Assembly (NCBI GenBank): GCA_963966185.1
Contig: CAWZYM010000217.1
Location: forward strand, 844,501 to 908,500
DNA: 64,000 bases
Reading direction: 5' to 3'
From: Rhabditoides inermis
Lineage: Eukaryota > Nematoda > Chromadorea > Rhabditida > Rhabditidae
The position numbers and the translations under genes are program-made. Under the pieces are notes generated by a model. The model saw only the letters and a program-made list of their open reading frames with translations, was not told the origin of the DNA and searched no databases. This document shows positions 1 to 17,000 of this stretch, piece after piece (position 1 is the first letter of the stretch; the number at the start of each line of letters is the position of its first letter).

Positions 1-2157
1 CCGAGTGCGTTCTAGCCTCTTAACTGATAGATGGAAGATAATGGACCGCTTATCATTTGTGAACGTCAAGTTTCATATACTATGCGATATTCGATTAGCA
101 ATTTGCATAAGAGTGGTGACGACCTGTGATATTCTGAGAAAAATATACTGAACCGAGTGCGTTCTAGCCTCTTAACTGATAGATGGAAGATAATGGACTG
201 CTTATCAATTGTGAACGTCAAGTTTCATATACTATGCGATATTCGATTAGCAATTTGCATAAGAGTGGTGACGACCTGTGATATTCTGAGAAAAATATAC
301 TGAACCGAGTGCGTTTTAGCCTCTTAACTGATAGATGGAAGATAATGGACCGCTTATCATTTGTGAAGGTCAAGTTTCATATACTATGCGATATTCGATT
401 AGCAATTTGCATAAGAGTGGTGACGATCTGTGATATTCTGAGAAAAATATACTGAACCGAGTGCGTTTTAGCCTCTTAACTGATAGATGGAAGATAATGG
501 ACCGCTTATCATTTGTGAACGTCAAGTTTCATATACTATGCGATATTCGATTAGCAATTTGCATAAGAGTGGTGACGACCTGTGATATTCTGAGAAAAAT
601 ATACTGAACCGAATGCGTTCTAGCCTCTTAACTGATAGATGGAAGATAATGGACCGCTTATCATTTGTGAACGTCAAGTTTCATATACTATGCGATATTC
701 GATTAGCAATTTGCATAAGAGTGGTGACGACCTGTGATATTCTGAGAAAAATATACTGAACCGAGTGCGTTCTAGCCTCTTAACTGATAGATGGAAGATA
801 ATGGACCGCTTATCATTTGTGAACGTCAAGTTTCATATACTATGCGATATTCGATTAGCAATTTGCATAAGAGTGGTGACGACCTGTGATATTCTGAGAA
901 AAATATACTGAACCGAGTGCGTTCTAGCCTCTTAACTGATAGATGGAAGATAATGGACCGCTTATCATTTGTGAACGTCAAGTTTCAAATACTATGCGAT
1001 ATTCGATTAGCAATTTGCATAAGAGTGGTGACGACCTGTGATATTCTGAGAAAAATATACTGAACCGAGTGCGTTTTAGCCTCTTAACTGATAGATGGAA
1101 GATAATGGACTGCTTATCAATTGTGAACGTCAAGTTTCATATACTATGCGATATTCGATTAGCAATTTGCATAAGAGTGGTGACGACCTGTGATATTCTG
1201 AGAAAAATATACTGAACCGAGTGCGTTCTAGCCTCTTAACTGATAGATGGAAGATAATGGACCGCTTATCATTTGTGAACGTCAAGTTTCATATACTATG
1301 CGATATTCGATTAGCAATTTGCATAAGAGTGGTGACGACCTGTGATATTCTGAGAAAAATATACTGAACCGAGTGCGTTCTAGCCTCTTAACTGATAGAT
1401 GGAAGATAATGGACTGCTTATCAATTGTGAACGTCAAGTTTCATATACTATGCGATATTCGATTAGCAATTTGCATAAGAGTGGTGACGACCTGTGATAT
1501 TCTGAGAAAAATATACTGAACCGAGTGCGTTTTAGCCTCTTAACTGATAGATGGAAGATAATGGACCGCTTATCATTTGTGAAGGTCAAGTTTCATATAC
1601 TATGCGATATTCGATTAGCAATTTGCATAAGAGTGGTGACGATCTGTGATATTCTGAGAAAAATATACTGAACCGAGTGCGTTCTAGCCTCTTAACTGAT
1701 AGATGGAAGATAATGGACCGCTTATCATTTGTGAACGTCAAGTTTCATATACTATGCGATATTCGATTAGCAATTTGCATAAGAGTGGTGACGACCTGTG
1801 ATATTCTGAGAAAAATATACTGAACCGAGTGCGTTTTAGCCTCTTAACTGATAGATGGAAGATAATGGACCGCTTATCATTTGTGAACGTCAAGTTTCAT
1901 ATACTATGCGATATTCGATTAGCAATTTGCATAAGAGTGGTGACGACCTGTGATATTCTGAGAAAAATATACTGAACCGAGTGCGTTCTAGCCTCTTAAC
2001 TGATAGATGGAAGATAATGGACCGCTTATCATTTGTGAACGTCAAGTTTCATATAATATGCGATATTCGATTAGCAATTTGCATATTAGTGGTGACGACC
2101 TGTGATATTCTGAGAAAAATATACTGAACCGAGTGCGTTCTAGCCTCTTAACTGATA

Positions 2158-2897
2158 TAGTGGGTCCCCCGTTTTGGCGGTAGGCAAGTTGTGAATCGTC
2201 ATTCTTTTATTATGCACAAGCCCATACTTGATGCGTTAAACAGTTGACATTTTCTTCATTGCGCACTCTCAAAATCGGTCGACCGGTGTCTGTTGACCGA
2301 ACTGTGACGAGAAGTTTATGTAAATGACATGCAAATGAGCGTGTTTGATACAGTATCCGTGAACCTAAGAATGGAAATAACTCTTTCCAAACTTCATGAA
2401 ATTGCTTAAAAATTTGATATGATGTTCTTGGATAGGTTCCCTACAAATCTCGGAGAGCGGATTTTGCAAATTGTTTCTCAGAGGAAAGATAATTAAGAAA
2501 ATGCTCATTACATTGGAGTCATATCTCAAAACTCAGCCGATAAATCCATCGATATCGAGTACCAGTTGTCTATGGACACATATAGGGACTTAGTTGGCAC
2601 AATACTAAGACAATAGTATGTTGTTGAATAGGAGTTTTCCCCATGAGAAGACACTGTTCGCTAAATAACTCCACAGTCGCTTCACGGAAACGGCTCAAAA
2701 TTCGTCAGTAGGTGGTTCTTGACCCCCACTACAATTCTCGGAGAGCACATTTGTGATTTTGTTTCTCCTATTACAGTAATTTCCAACTTTATATAGCAAT
2801 CCTGGGAATGAGGCGCATTTGCATAATTTTCTCATCGGTCTGCGTCATTTATTCGGCCAGAGATAATTCGCCTACCGCGAAAACGGGGGACCCACTA
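2158..2897. mobile_element. 740-bp MITE-like DNA transposon with TA target duplication
   Basis: The element interrupts one satellite monomer exactly: the intact sequence ctgatagatgg becomes ctgata, insert, tagatgg. The termini are inverted repeats, TAGTGGGTCCCCCGTTTT at the left and its complement at the right, matching over about 27 of 28 bases. The flanking TA (2156-2157 and 2898-2899) is the duplicated target. No meaningful ORF is present inside, so it is non-autonomous. A TA duplication with inverted repeats is the hallmark of the Tc1/mariner group, but without a transposase the family remains an inference. Confidence 0.9.
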
Positions 2898-5800
2898 TAG
2901 ATGGAAGATAATGGACCGCTTATCATTTGTGAACGTCAAGTTTCATATACTATGCGATATTCGATTAGCAATTTGCATAAGAGTGGTGACGACCTGTGAT
3001 ATTCTGAGAAAAATATACTGAACCGAGTGCGTTCTAGCCTCTTAACTGATAGATGGAAGATAATGGACTGCTTATCAATTGTGAACGTCAAGTTTCATAT
3101 ACTATGCGATATTCGATTAGCAATTTGCATAAGAGTGGTGACGACCTGTGATATTCTGAGAAAAATATACTGAACCGAGTGCGTTTTAGCCTCTTAACTG
3201 ATAGATGGAAGATAATGGACCGCTTATCATTTGTGAAGGTCAAGTTTCATATACTATGCGATATTCGATTAGCAATTTGCATAAGAGTGGTGACGATCTG
3301 TGATATTCTGAGAAAAATATACTGAACCGAGTGCGTTTTAGCCTCTTAACTGATAGATGGAAGATAATGGACCGCTTATCATTTGTGAACGTCAAGTTTC
3401 ATATACTATGCGATATTCGATTAGCAATTTGCATAAGAGTGGTGACGACCTGTGATATTCTGAGAAAAATATACTGAACCGAATGCGTTCTAGCCTCTTA
3501 ACTGATAGATGGAAGATAATGGACCGCTTATCATTTGTGAACGTCAAGTTTCATATACTATGCGATATTCGATTAGCAATTTGCATAAGAGTGGTGACGA
3601 CCTGTGATATTCTGAGAAAAATATACTGAACCGAGTGCGTTCTAGCCTCTTAACTGATAGATGGAAGATAATGGACCGCTTATCATTTGTGAACGTCAAG
3701 TTTCATATACTATGCGATATTCGATTAGCAATTTGCATAAGAGTGGTGACGACCTGTGATATTCTGAGAAAAATATACTGAACCGAGTGCGTTCTAGCCT
3801 CTTAACTGATAGATGGAAGATAATGGACCGCTTATCATTTGTGAACGTCAAGTTTCAAATACTATGCGATATTCGATTAGCAATTTGCATAAGAGTGGTG
3901 ACGACCTGTGATATTCTGAGAAAAATATACTGAACCGAGTGCGTTTTAGCCTCTTAACTGATAGATGGAAGATAATGGACTGCTTATCAATTGTGAACGT
4001 CAAGTTTCATATACTATGCGATATTCGATTAGCAATTTGCATAAGAGTGGTGACGACCTGTGATATTCTGAGAAAAATATACTGAACCGAGTGCGTTCTA
4101 GCCTCTTAACTGATAGATGGAAGATAATGGACCGCTTATCATTTGTGAACGTCAAGTTTCATATACTATGCGATATTCGATTAGCAATTTGCATAAGAGT
4201 GGTGACGACCTGTGATATTCTGAGAAAAATATACTGAACCGAGTGCGTTCTAGCCTCTTAACTGATAGATGGAAGATAATGGACTGCTTATCAATTGTGA
4301 ACGTCAAGTTTCATATACTATGCGATATTCGATTAGCAATTTGCATAAGAGTGGTGACGACCTGTGATATTCTGAGAAAAATATACTGAACCGAGTGCGT
4401 TTTAGCCTCTTAACTGATAGATGGAAGATAATGGACCGCTTATCATTTGTGAAGGTCAAGTTTCATATACTATGCGATATTCGATTAGCAATTTGCATAA
4501 GAGTGGTGACGATCTGTGATATTCTGAGAAAAATATACTGAACCGAGTGCGTTCTAGCCTCTTAACTGATAGATGGAAGATAATGGACCGCTTATCATTT
4601 GTGAACGTCAAGTTTCATATACTATGCGATATTCGATTAGCAATTTGCATAAGAGTGGTGACGACCTGTGATATTCTGAGAAAAATATACTGAACCGAGT
4701 GCGTTTTAGCCTCTTAACTGATAGATGGAAGATAATGGACCGCTTATCATTTGTGAACGTCAAGTTTCATATACTATGCGATATTCGATTAGCAATTTGC
4801 ATAAGAGTGGTGACGACCTGTGATATTCTGAGAAAAATATACTGAACCGAGTGCGTTCTAGCCTCTTAACTGATAGATGGAAGATAATGGACCGCTTATC
4901 ATTTGTGAACGTCAAGTTTCATATAATATGCGATATTCGATTAGCAATTTGCATATTAGTGGTGACGACCTGTGATATTCTGAGAAAAATATACTGAACC
5001 GAGTGCGTTCTAGCCTCTTAACTGATAGATGGAAGATAATGGACCGCTTATCATTTGTGAACGTCAAGTTTCATATACTATGCGATATTCGATTAGCAAT
5101 TTGCATAAGAGTGGTGACGACCTGTGATATTCTGAGAAAAATATACTGAACCGAGTGCGTTCTAGCCTCTTAACTGATAGATGGAAGATAATGGACTGCT
5201 TATCAATTGTGAACGTCAAGTTTCATATACTATGCGATATTCGATTAGCAATTTGCATAAGAGTGGTGACGACCTGTGATATTCTGAGAAAAATATACTG
5301 AACCGAGTGCGTTTTAGCCTCTTAACTGATAGATGGAAGATAATGGACCGCTTATCATTTGTGAAGGTCAAGTTTCATATACTATGCGATATTCGATTAG
5401 CAATTTGCATAAGAGTGGTGACGATCTGTGATATTCTGAGAAAAATATACTGAACCGAGTGCGTTTTAGCCTCTTAACTGATAGATGGAAGATAATGGAC
5501 CGCTTATCATTTGTGAACGTCAAGTTTCATATACTATGCGATATTCTATTAGCAATTTGCATAAGAGTGGTGACGACCTGTGATATTCTGAGAAAAATAT
5601 ACTGAACCGAGTGCGTTCTAGCCTCTTAACTGATAGATGGAAGATAATGGACCGCTTATCATTTGTGAACGTCAAGTTTCATATAATATGCGATATTCGA
5701 TTAGCAATTTGCATATTAGTGGTGACGACCTGTGATATTCTGAGAAAAATATACTGAACCGAGTGCGTTCTAGCCTCTTAACTGATAGATGGAAGATAAT

Positions 5801-8517
5801 GGACCGCTTATCATTTGTGAACGTCAAGTTTCATATACTATGCGATATTCGGTTAGCAATTTGCATAAGAGTGGTGACGACCTGTGATATTCTGAGAAAA
5901 ATATACTGAACCGAGTGCGTTCTAGCCTCTTAACTGATAGATGGAAGATAATGGACTGCTTATCAATTGTGAACGTCAAGTTTCATATACTATGCGATAT
6001 TCGATTAGCAATTTGCATAAGAGTGGTGACGACCTGTGATATTCTGAGAAAAATATACTGAACCGAGTGCGTTCTAGCCTCTTAACTGATAGATGGAAGA
6101 TAATGGACTGCTTATCATTTGTGAACGTCAAGTTTCATATTTTATGCGATATTCGATTAGCAATTTGCATAAGAGTGGTGACGACCTGTGATATTCTGAG
6201 AAAAATATACTGAACCGAGTGCGTTCTAGCCTCTTAACTGATAGATGGAAGATAATGGACCGCTTATCATTTGTGAACGTCAAGTTTCATATACTATGCG
6301 ATATTCGATTAGCAATTTGCATAAGAGTGGTGACGACCTGTGATATTCTGAGAAAAATATACTGAACCGAGTGCGTTCTAGCCTCTTAACTGATAGATGG
6401 AAGATAATGGACCGCTTATCATTTGTGAACGTCAAGTTTCATATAATATGCGATATTCGATTAGCAATTTGCATATTAGTGGTGACGACCTGTGATATTC
6501 TGAGAAAAATATACTGAACCGAGTGCGTTCTAGCCTCTTAACTGATAGATGGAAGATAATGGACCGCTTATCATTTGTGAACGTCAAGTTTCATATACTA
6601 TGCGATATTCGATTAGCAATTTGCATAAGAGTGGTGACGACCTGTGATATTCTGAGAAAAATATACTGAACCGAGTGCGTTCTAGCCTCTTAACTGATAG
6701 ATGGAAGATAATGGACTGCTTATCAATTGTGAACGTCAAGTTTCATATACTATGCGATATTCGATTTGCAATTTGCATAAGAGTGGTGACGACCTGTGAT
6801 ATTCTGAGAAAAATATACTGAACCGAGTGCGTTCTAGCCTCTTAACTGATAGATGGAAGATAATGGACTGCTTATCAATTGTGAACGTCAAGTTTCATAT
6901 ACTATGCGATATTCGATTAGCAATTTGGATAAGAGTGGTGACGACCTGTGATATTCTGAGAAAAATATACTGAACCGAGTGCGTTTTAGCCTCTTAACTG
7001 ATAGATGGAAGATAATGGACCGCTTATCATTTGTGAACGTCAAGTTTCATATACTATGCGATATTCGATTAGCAATTTGCATAAGAGTGGTGACGACCTG
7101 TGATATTCTGAGAAAAATATACTGAACCGAGTGCGTTCTAGCCTCTTAACTGATAGATGGAAGATAATGGACCGCTTATCATTTGTGAACGTCAAGTTTC
7201 ATATACTATGCGATATTCGATTAGCAATTTGCATAAGAGTGGTGACGACCTGTGATATTCTGAGAAAAATATACTGAACCGAGTGCGTTCTAGCCTCTTA
7301 ACTGATAGATGGAAGATAATGGACTGCTTATCAATTGTGAACGTCAAGTTTCATATACTATGCGATATTCGATTAGCAATTTGCATAAGAGTGGTGACGA
7401 CCTGTGATATTCTGAGAAAATTATACTGAACCGAGTGCGTTCTAGCCTCTTAACTGATAGATGGAAGATAATGGACTGCTTATCATTTGTGAACATCAAG
7501 TTTCATATACTATGCGATATTCGATTAGCAATTTGCATAAGAGTGGTGACGACCTGTGATATTCTGAGAAAAATATACTGAACCGAGTGCGTTTTAGCCT
7601 CTTAACTGATAGATGGAAGATAATGGACCGCTTATCATTTGTGAACGTCAAGTTTCATATACTATGCGATATTCGATTAGCAATTTGCATAAGAGTGGTG
7701 ACGACCTGTGATATTCTGAGAAAAATATACTGAACTGAGTGCGTTCTAGCCTCTTATCTGATAGATGGAAGATAATGGACCGCTTATCATTTGTGAACGT
7801 CAAGTTTCATATACTATGCGATATTCGATTAGCAATTTGCATAAGAGTGGTGACGACCTGTGATATTCTGAGAAAAATATACTGAACCGAATGCGTTCTA
7901 GCCTCTTAACTGATAGATGGAAGATAATGGACCGCTTATCATTTGTGAACGTCAAGTTTCATATACTATGCGATATTCGATTAGCAATTTGCATAAGAGT
8001 GGTGACGACCTGTGATATTCTGAGAAAAATATACTGAACCGAGTGCGTTCTAGCCTCTTAACTGATAGATGGAAGATAATGGACCGCTTATCATTTGTGA
8101 ACGTCAAGTTTCATATACTATGCGATATTCGATTAGCAATTTGCATAAGAGTGGTGACGACCTGTGATATTCTGAGAAAAATATACTGAACCGAGTGCGT
8201 TCTAGCCTCTTAACTGATAGATGGAAGATAATGGACCGCTTATCATTTGTGAACGTCAAGTTTCATATACTATGCGATATTCGATTAGCAATTTGCATAA
8301 GAGTGGTGACGATCTGTGATATTCTGAGAAAAATATACTGAACCGAGTGCGTTTTAGCCTCTTAACTGATAGATGGAAGATAATGGACCGCTTATCATTT
8401 GTGAACGTCAAATTTCATATACTATGCGATATTCGATTAGCAATTTGCATAAGAGTGGTGACGACCTGTGATATTCTGAGAAAAATATACTGAACCGAGT
8501 GCGTTCTAGCCTCTTAA

Positions 8518-8823
8518 AGGGAGTGTACACTCTAAATTTCGAAGTTAAATTAGCACCGGGATGTGAAAATATGATGAAAATGATGCAATTTTGCCAGTAT
8601 AACTATTTGTTGAAAATGCCGGCAAGACGATAAAATGAGCGCAAAATGTGTCAAAATGCAGAAATTGGTGCCAATTGGTGCCAATTTACAATGTTCAACA
8701 GAACTTTTCGCAGACTTAAAGGTATCTCCGACACATAGTTGTTTTGGCAAAAGTGCATCATTTTCATCATATTTTCACACCGTAGTGCTAACTCAACTTG
8801 GAAATTCAGAGTGTACACTCCCT
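8518..8823. mobile_element. 306-bp MITE with TTAA target duplication
   Basis: A second insertion in the satellite. The termini AGGGAGTGTACACTCT and the complementary AGAGTGTACACTCCCT form inverted repeats of roughly 24 bp with one or two mismatches. The flanking TTAA (8514-8517 and 8824-8827) is the duplicated form of the single TTAA in the normal monomer text cctcttaactg. A TTAA duplication suggests mobilisation by a piggyBac-type or similar transposase. The interior is non-coding. Confidence 0.9.
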
Positions 8824-9723
8824 TTAACTGATAGATGGAAGATAATGGACCGCTTATCATTTGTGAACGTCAAGTTTCATATACTATGCGATATTCGATT
8901 AGCAATTTGCATAAGAGTGGTGACGACCTGTGATATTCTGAGAAAAATATACTGAACCGAGTGCGTTCTAGCCTCTTAACTGATAGATGGAAGATAATGG
9001 ACCGCTTATCATTTGTGAACGTCAAGTTTCATATACTATGCGATATTCGATTAGCAATTTGCATAAGAGTGGTGACGACCTGTGATATTCTGAGAAAAAT
9101 ATACTGAACCGAGTGCGTTCTAGCCTCTTAACTGATAGATGGAAGATAATGGACCGCTTATCATTTGTGAACGTCAAGTTTCATATACTATGCGATATTC
9201 GTTTAGCAATTTGCATAAGAGTGGTGACGACCTGTGATATTCTGAGAAAAATATACTGAACCGAGTGCGTTCTAGCCTCTTAACTGATAGATGGAAGATA
9301 ATGGACCGCTTATCATTTGTGAACGTCAAGTTTCATATACTATGCGATATTCGATTAGCAATTTGCATAAGAGTGGTGACGACCTGTGATATTCTGAGAA
9401 AAATATACTGAACCGAGTGCGTTCTAGCCTCTTAACTGATAGATGGAAGATAATGGACCTCTTATCATTTGTGAACGTCAAGTTTCCTATACTATGCGAT
9501 ATTCGATTAGCAATTTGCATAAGAGTGGTGACGACCTGTGATATTCTGAAAAAAATATACTGAACCGAGTGCGTTTTAGCCTCTTAACTGATAGATGGAA
9601 GATAATGGACCGCTTATCATTTGTGAACGTCAAGTTTCATATACTATGCGATATTCGATTAGCAATTTGCATAAGAGTGGTGACGACCTGTGATATTCTG
9701 AGAAAAATATACTGAACCGAGTG

Positions 9724-10412
9724 CTGTTTTCTAAAAGACAGGTGTCTATTTCATAGGTCAGCTTCATTAAAATATACAATTCTGATTGGAAGGCAGAAAG
9801 AATGGCCGGGCCGCATCAGTTTCAGAGTGGTGGCCGCAGTGGGAAGAGAGGGCCACGCACGGCATACCGGGCCAGTGAGTACTTTTACTTTAAAGTAGTT
9901 TTTTTTTAAAGATAATATCTGTCCTTTCCTCATACACTTTCCTAATGCGTAGCAGTGGTAGCGCCCGCCCGCTATTTCGCCTCTCCTCACACAGAGGGCC
10001 CATCGGGGAGCGCACTACACCAACATCAATCCGCACCCAAATGCGGGCTCTCTGTATCTCACTTCAAACTTTTTTCCTAATTTTTAAGACTCCTCATTTC
10101 GATAGACTAATGCAATGGAATAGTCGATATCACTTCAAATTCAGGAAAAGTACCTCATCTAGGAAAAGTCGTTTTGCGGCATTCTAATGCGGCCTGAATA
10201 ATCAGTACTAATTTTGTGATTTTGATAAAGAATTATAATAGTTCTTCGGTTATTGGAACTGTCGATTAGGTTTTGCATAGCATTGTGAGCTATGCAAATT
10301 CGAGTTGGATGATGTGGGCAATTAGCTCGTCCTCTGCGTGTCTGCACGTGCTCTTCTCTCCCTCACCTCTGTCATTCGCATTCCGAATCGACCTCCTGAA
10401 CAGTCGGCCTGC
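9724..10412. other. Satellite edge and upstream region of the ACSL gene
   Basis: Unique sequence begins at about 9724, where the last monomer breaks off. Short ORFs exist on both strands but show no recognisable domain. The stretch is the probable 5' flank and 5' UTR of the acyl-CoA synthetase gene; no TATA box or other promoter element is convincing. Confidence 0.5.
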
Positions 10413-13654
<3,242 letters not shown>

Positions 13655-14005
13655 CGGAGAGGAGCAGATGATCACTTACAACCCGAACCCGTTACATTGA
13701 CCCACTTAGAGCGTTAGATATATTAGATTGTTGTGCTAGATATGCAATTTGAGTCAAATGTCCAAACGTATGTAATAACAAGTAACCGAATTCAGGAAGG
13801 ATTGCATTGTACAGATTTCTGGTGAAAATAAATCGTTTTGACATTGTTTGGTGCAGTACGAAACCCCTCAAAAAATGTAGTGTATTGTTGTGATCGGTGA
13901 TAAATTCTGCCAAGTACACGACATTGTTGACTTGTCGTGACGTCATTTTCGTTGGTTTCTTGTTGTTTGTTTTTTGTTGGTTTTTGTATATACCTTTTAT
14001 TTCAG
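13655..14005. other. ACSL 3' UTR and short intergenic region
   Basis: Holds the ACSL 3' UTR with aataaa near 13827, then T-rich sequence (13937-14004) ending in tttatttcag immediately before the next ATG. The next gene therefore probably has a spliced 5' UTR whose last acceptor abuts the start codon. No other feature was seen. Confidence 0.5.
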
Positions 14006-17000
14006 ATGTCAAATAAGACATGTATACCTAAATGGGGCAATCGAGGTATGCCCGCTCGAGGCGGCGGGAATGTAAGAGGCCGCATCCGCAGTTATAACAA
14101 TTTTCGTCCAAGTTTGTGAGTTAGATTTTAATTGTACTATGATATCCACATTGAAAATGATGTTGCAGCAATCCTGCTACGTTTCGAGATCCGAAATACC
14201 CTGTAACAATGCTCTCGCGTCGCGAATCTTCGTCTCACGACAAACGTGTCGGAGATTCAAGAGGACGAAACAGTGAGTGTTCAAGTTTTAAAAATTGTTG
14301 GAGAAGGGCGTAGTTTTGTGTGCGTTTTAGTCAAGTTTTATAGTGCAAGTACTACTAAACATTTCTAGATCAGCCCCAAGACACGCAGTGGTATGGCAGC
14401 ATGGACAGCACAGCTCCGTACGAAATTAACAGTCAGCCGATGAAGTGAGTGTTGATTTAATGTTGCATGTAATAGTTTTTAGGCTTCCGAGACGGACAGC
14501 AGCACCATCAAGGTCAAACGGATTTGTGAAGGATACGGTGTCGGGTGATGTCGTCTCGTATGATCAACGGCAACACGATCGAAGGGTAAGGCCTTTGCTC
14601 GCAACTGACCCACCAGTTAGCTGTATGTTTCAGACGCATCGCATGATCGACGCTCTAATTGCACCCGATTCGGACGCGACCGCCGCTCACCAGTGGAATC
14701 ATCTCCCCGAATCATATGCGTGAGTTATAGTTACATTTTAGTTGGTTGTGTATGAAAGATGAACCGAAGTGTTGTATTCAGACGCGGTCGTTCACGAATG
14801 TCAAGTCGCAGCAGGAGCCGAAGCCGAAGTCGAAGCCGTAGAAGAAGCAGGAGCAGGAGTCGCACCCGTCGTCGCAGCCCCAGCAACTCTCAGTCGGCAT
14901 ACTCCCACTCCACAAACAGCCAGTCTCCCTATAGGTGAATATTCTCGTTGTTGTTGGAATTTGTGTTCCGCTAATTCAATTTTCCATACCTATGCGTTCT
15001 GAATGGTTTTAATCTCTTCACACTACAACCGACTTGGAGTATGATGTTATGATGTTGTTTGGAGGCGCGACTCGCGGTCCCGGTCTCCCGTCCGTCGACG
15101 GGGACACGGCTACTCTCGGCGACACTCGCGCTCCCCTCCGCCGCCACACAAACACTCACACACTTCACACCATTCCCTCGCTCAGCGGGCACGAAACGGA
15201 AAGTATGGTGAGCCACAAATTTACGTTAGTAGTGTAACGTATGTATTGCTATGTTAGATCGGCGTTCCGTTATCCGTTTCGATCAGTGATCGGCATGTTA
15301 TAGACTCGCGCCGCGGACAATACCAGCAGCAGCAACGATACTACCAGCGCGATGGACGCGATGCCCGGCGATACGGGCAGGGCGGACAGAACGGGAGACA
15401 CCAGAAGGCGCCCCTGCACGACAGATTCGAGCAGGACGACAAGAGAGAGGAGACGAGGCGCGGACACGGGTGAGTGGGCGAAGCATGAAGGGGTAGGGAT
15501 AGGGTAGGGTAAGACAGATATCATAGATACGGGGAAAAGGGGTGATGCAGTATGTTGTTGTGTTGTTCAGAGAGAAGCGTCGCCAGGAAGAGCGTAGGCG
15601 AGAGGATGAAGGGAGGGAGGATCTGGTGCGAGAGGCCCTACAGGGTCGAGCCAGTCAGCCGCCAGGCGACCACATGCACCCAGAAGCGTGAGTCTGCATG
15701 GCTGTGCCGAGTGTGACGGAAGAGACTGTGCCTCTTGCAGATCGGGTTGTACTACAACGTCGACAGACACGCGTCTTCCGCGGCCGGCATCGCGAGATGA
15801 CTGGTCGACGAGGGATTGGACGAGTGCCAATGCACCTGGGCAGCCTCGGCAGCAGCTCGACGTGGATGCAGGCCCCATGTCACCGCGTCTCCCGCCTCCC
15901 CCGCCGCCCATGCTGCTCCAGCTCGTGCAGCCGTGCGGATCTCGCACCCCGCCCGCCCAACTGGCGGGAGAGAGGAGGGGACAGCAGTCGCAGCAAGAGT
16001 GGGTCGACTGGGAGGGGGGAGAGGAGCAATGGGTGTTGCAGAGGAGACGAGTGGGCATGCAGCCACGACGACGGCTTGCGTCTCACGAGTTCGCTGGTGC
16101 GAGTGCCTCTGGACGAGGCGCGATGCGAGTTCTACTCGACCACTGTCATCGCTCTGCTCGCCCGACAGATGAAGATCGTGGAGAGCGAGGATGTCTCGGT
16201 CGCCACGCCCAGCAACGACAACGACAAGACATTGGTGAGTAGATTTCTGTGTATTTTGTTCGTGAGCTGTGCTTATGTGAGTGTCTAGTTGTCGGACGTG
16301 CTGGACCGGACGATGGCTATCGACGTGGAGGACGCGGCGCAGACAGTCGCCCTCGCAGATGCCAACACATTCCAATTCCCCCACGCCAACCACGAATCCG
16401 TGTTCATGTGAGTGGCACGATACAAACATGCACAGTGTGTGCTGCCTGCTGCCTGCATTCTATAGATGGTTCAGTGACGCGGCGTTTGACGAGCTGGACG
16501 AGGATCTGGACCGGTCGATGGAGGGAGCCAGCAATCTGAACATGCTGGCTGAACAGCTGATGAGGGAGGCAGACGGCGAGGATGGAATGGACAAGGAGGA
16601 CATGCCTGGTGTGCTCCTGCATACGCCAGAGAGGAGTGGCAGTCGGATGGGAATCGACCTGCGCAGTGGCGGCAGTGCGCCCCAGTCACAGATGGATCCA
16701 TTCGAGTTCATCGAGACGGCTGCCAATGACGTCATCAACAGCAGGGAACCGGTGAGTATGCTACGGGAAATGGAGATATCTATAGAGTATGATTCAGATC
16801 TGTCCATTGCCCCTCAGACTGATCGACGATGTTGTGTTGTCGTCCCCATCGCCCCAAACTGAGAGCAGCGAGAAGACTGAAGAGGTGGGAGGCTATTTGG
16901 TAATGGCTGTACTCTTGCTATTACAGTTCTTATACAACTGGGACCTGGGACACACGATGTGCTCTCGGACAGGCGACTCGAGCGGCGACGACCAGGTGAT

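Larger units (their letters stand above)
1..9723 (+). repeat. 152-bp satellite array with higher-order repeat structure
   Basis: A head-to-tail array of a 152-bp monomer; the landmark ccgagtgcgttctag recurs at 1, 153, 305, 457, 609 and so on. After removing two inserted elements (742 and 310 bp including target duplications) about 57 monomers remain. Diagnostic variants (ccgaatg, gaaggtc with gatctg, atataatatg, ctgcttatcaattg) recur in the same order 14 monomers apart: ccgaatg at 609 and 3479, atataatatg at 2051 and 4921. Both spacings are 2870, which equals 14 x 152 plus the 742-bp insertion. Later atataatatg variants are 760 bp apart (4921, 5681, 6441), which is 5 monomers. The array runs off the left edge and stops abruptly at about 9723 in the middle of a monomer. 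I see no coding function; higher-order satellites of this kind are typical of centromeric or pericentromeric heterochromatin. Confidence 0.97.

Noticed and set aside
8550..8955. Overlapping short ORFs of 60-106 codons
   Set aside because: They lie in the TTAA MITE and satellite monomers and read the inverted repeats; no coding signature.
1..9723. CRISPR-like array
   Set aside because: The repeats are contiguous 152-bp monomers without unique spacers, in an animal genome context.
15567..16429. Long minus-strand and alternative-frame ORFs (up to 225 codons)
   Set aside because: Shadows of the GC-rich plus-strand RS gene, whose splice-connected frame explains the region better.
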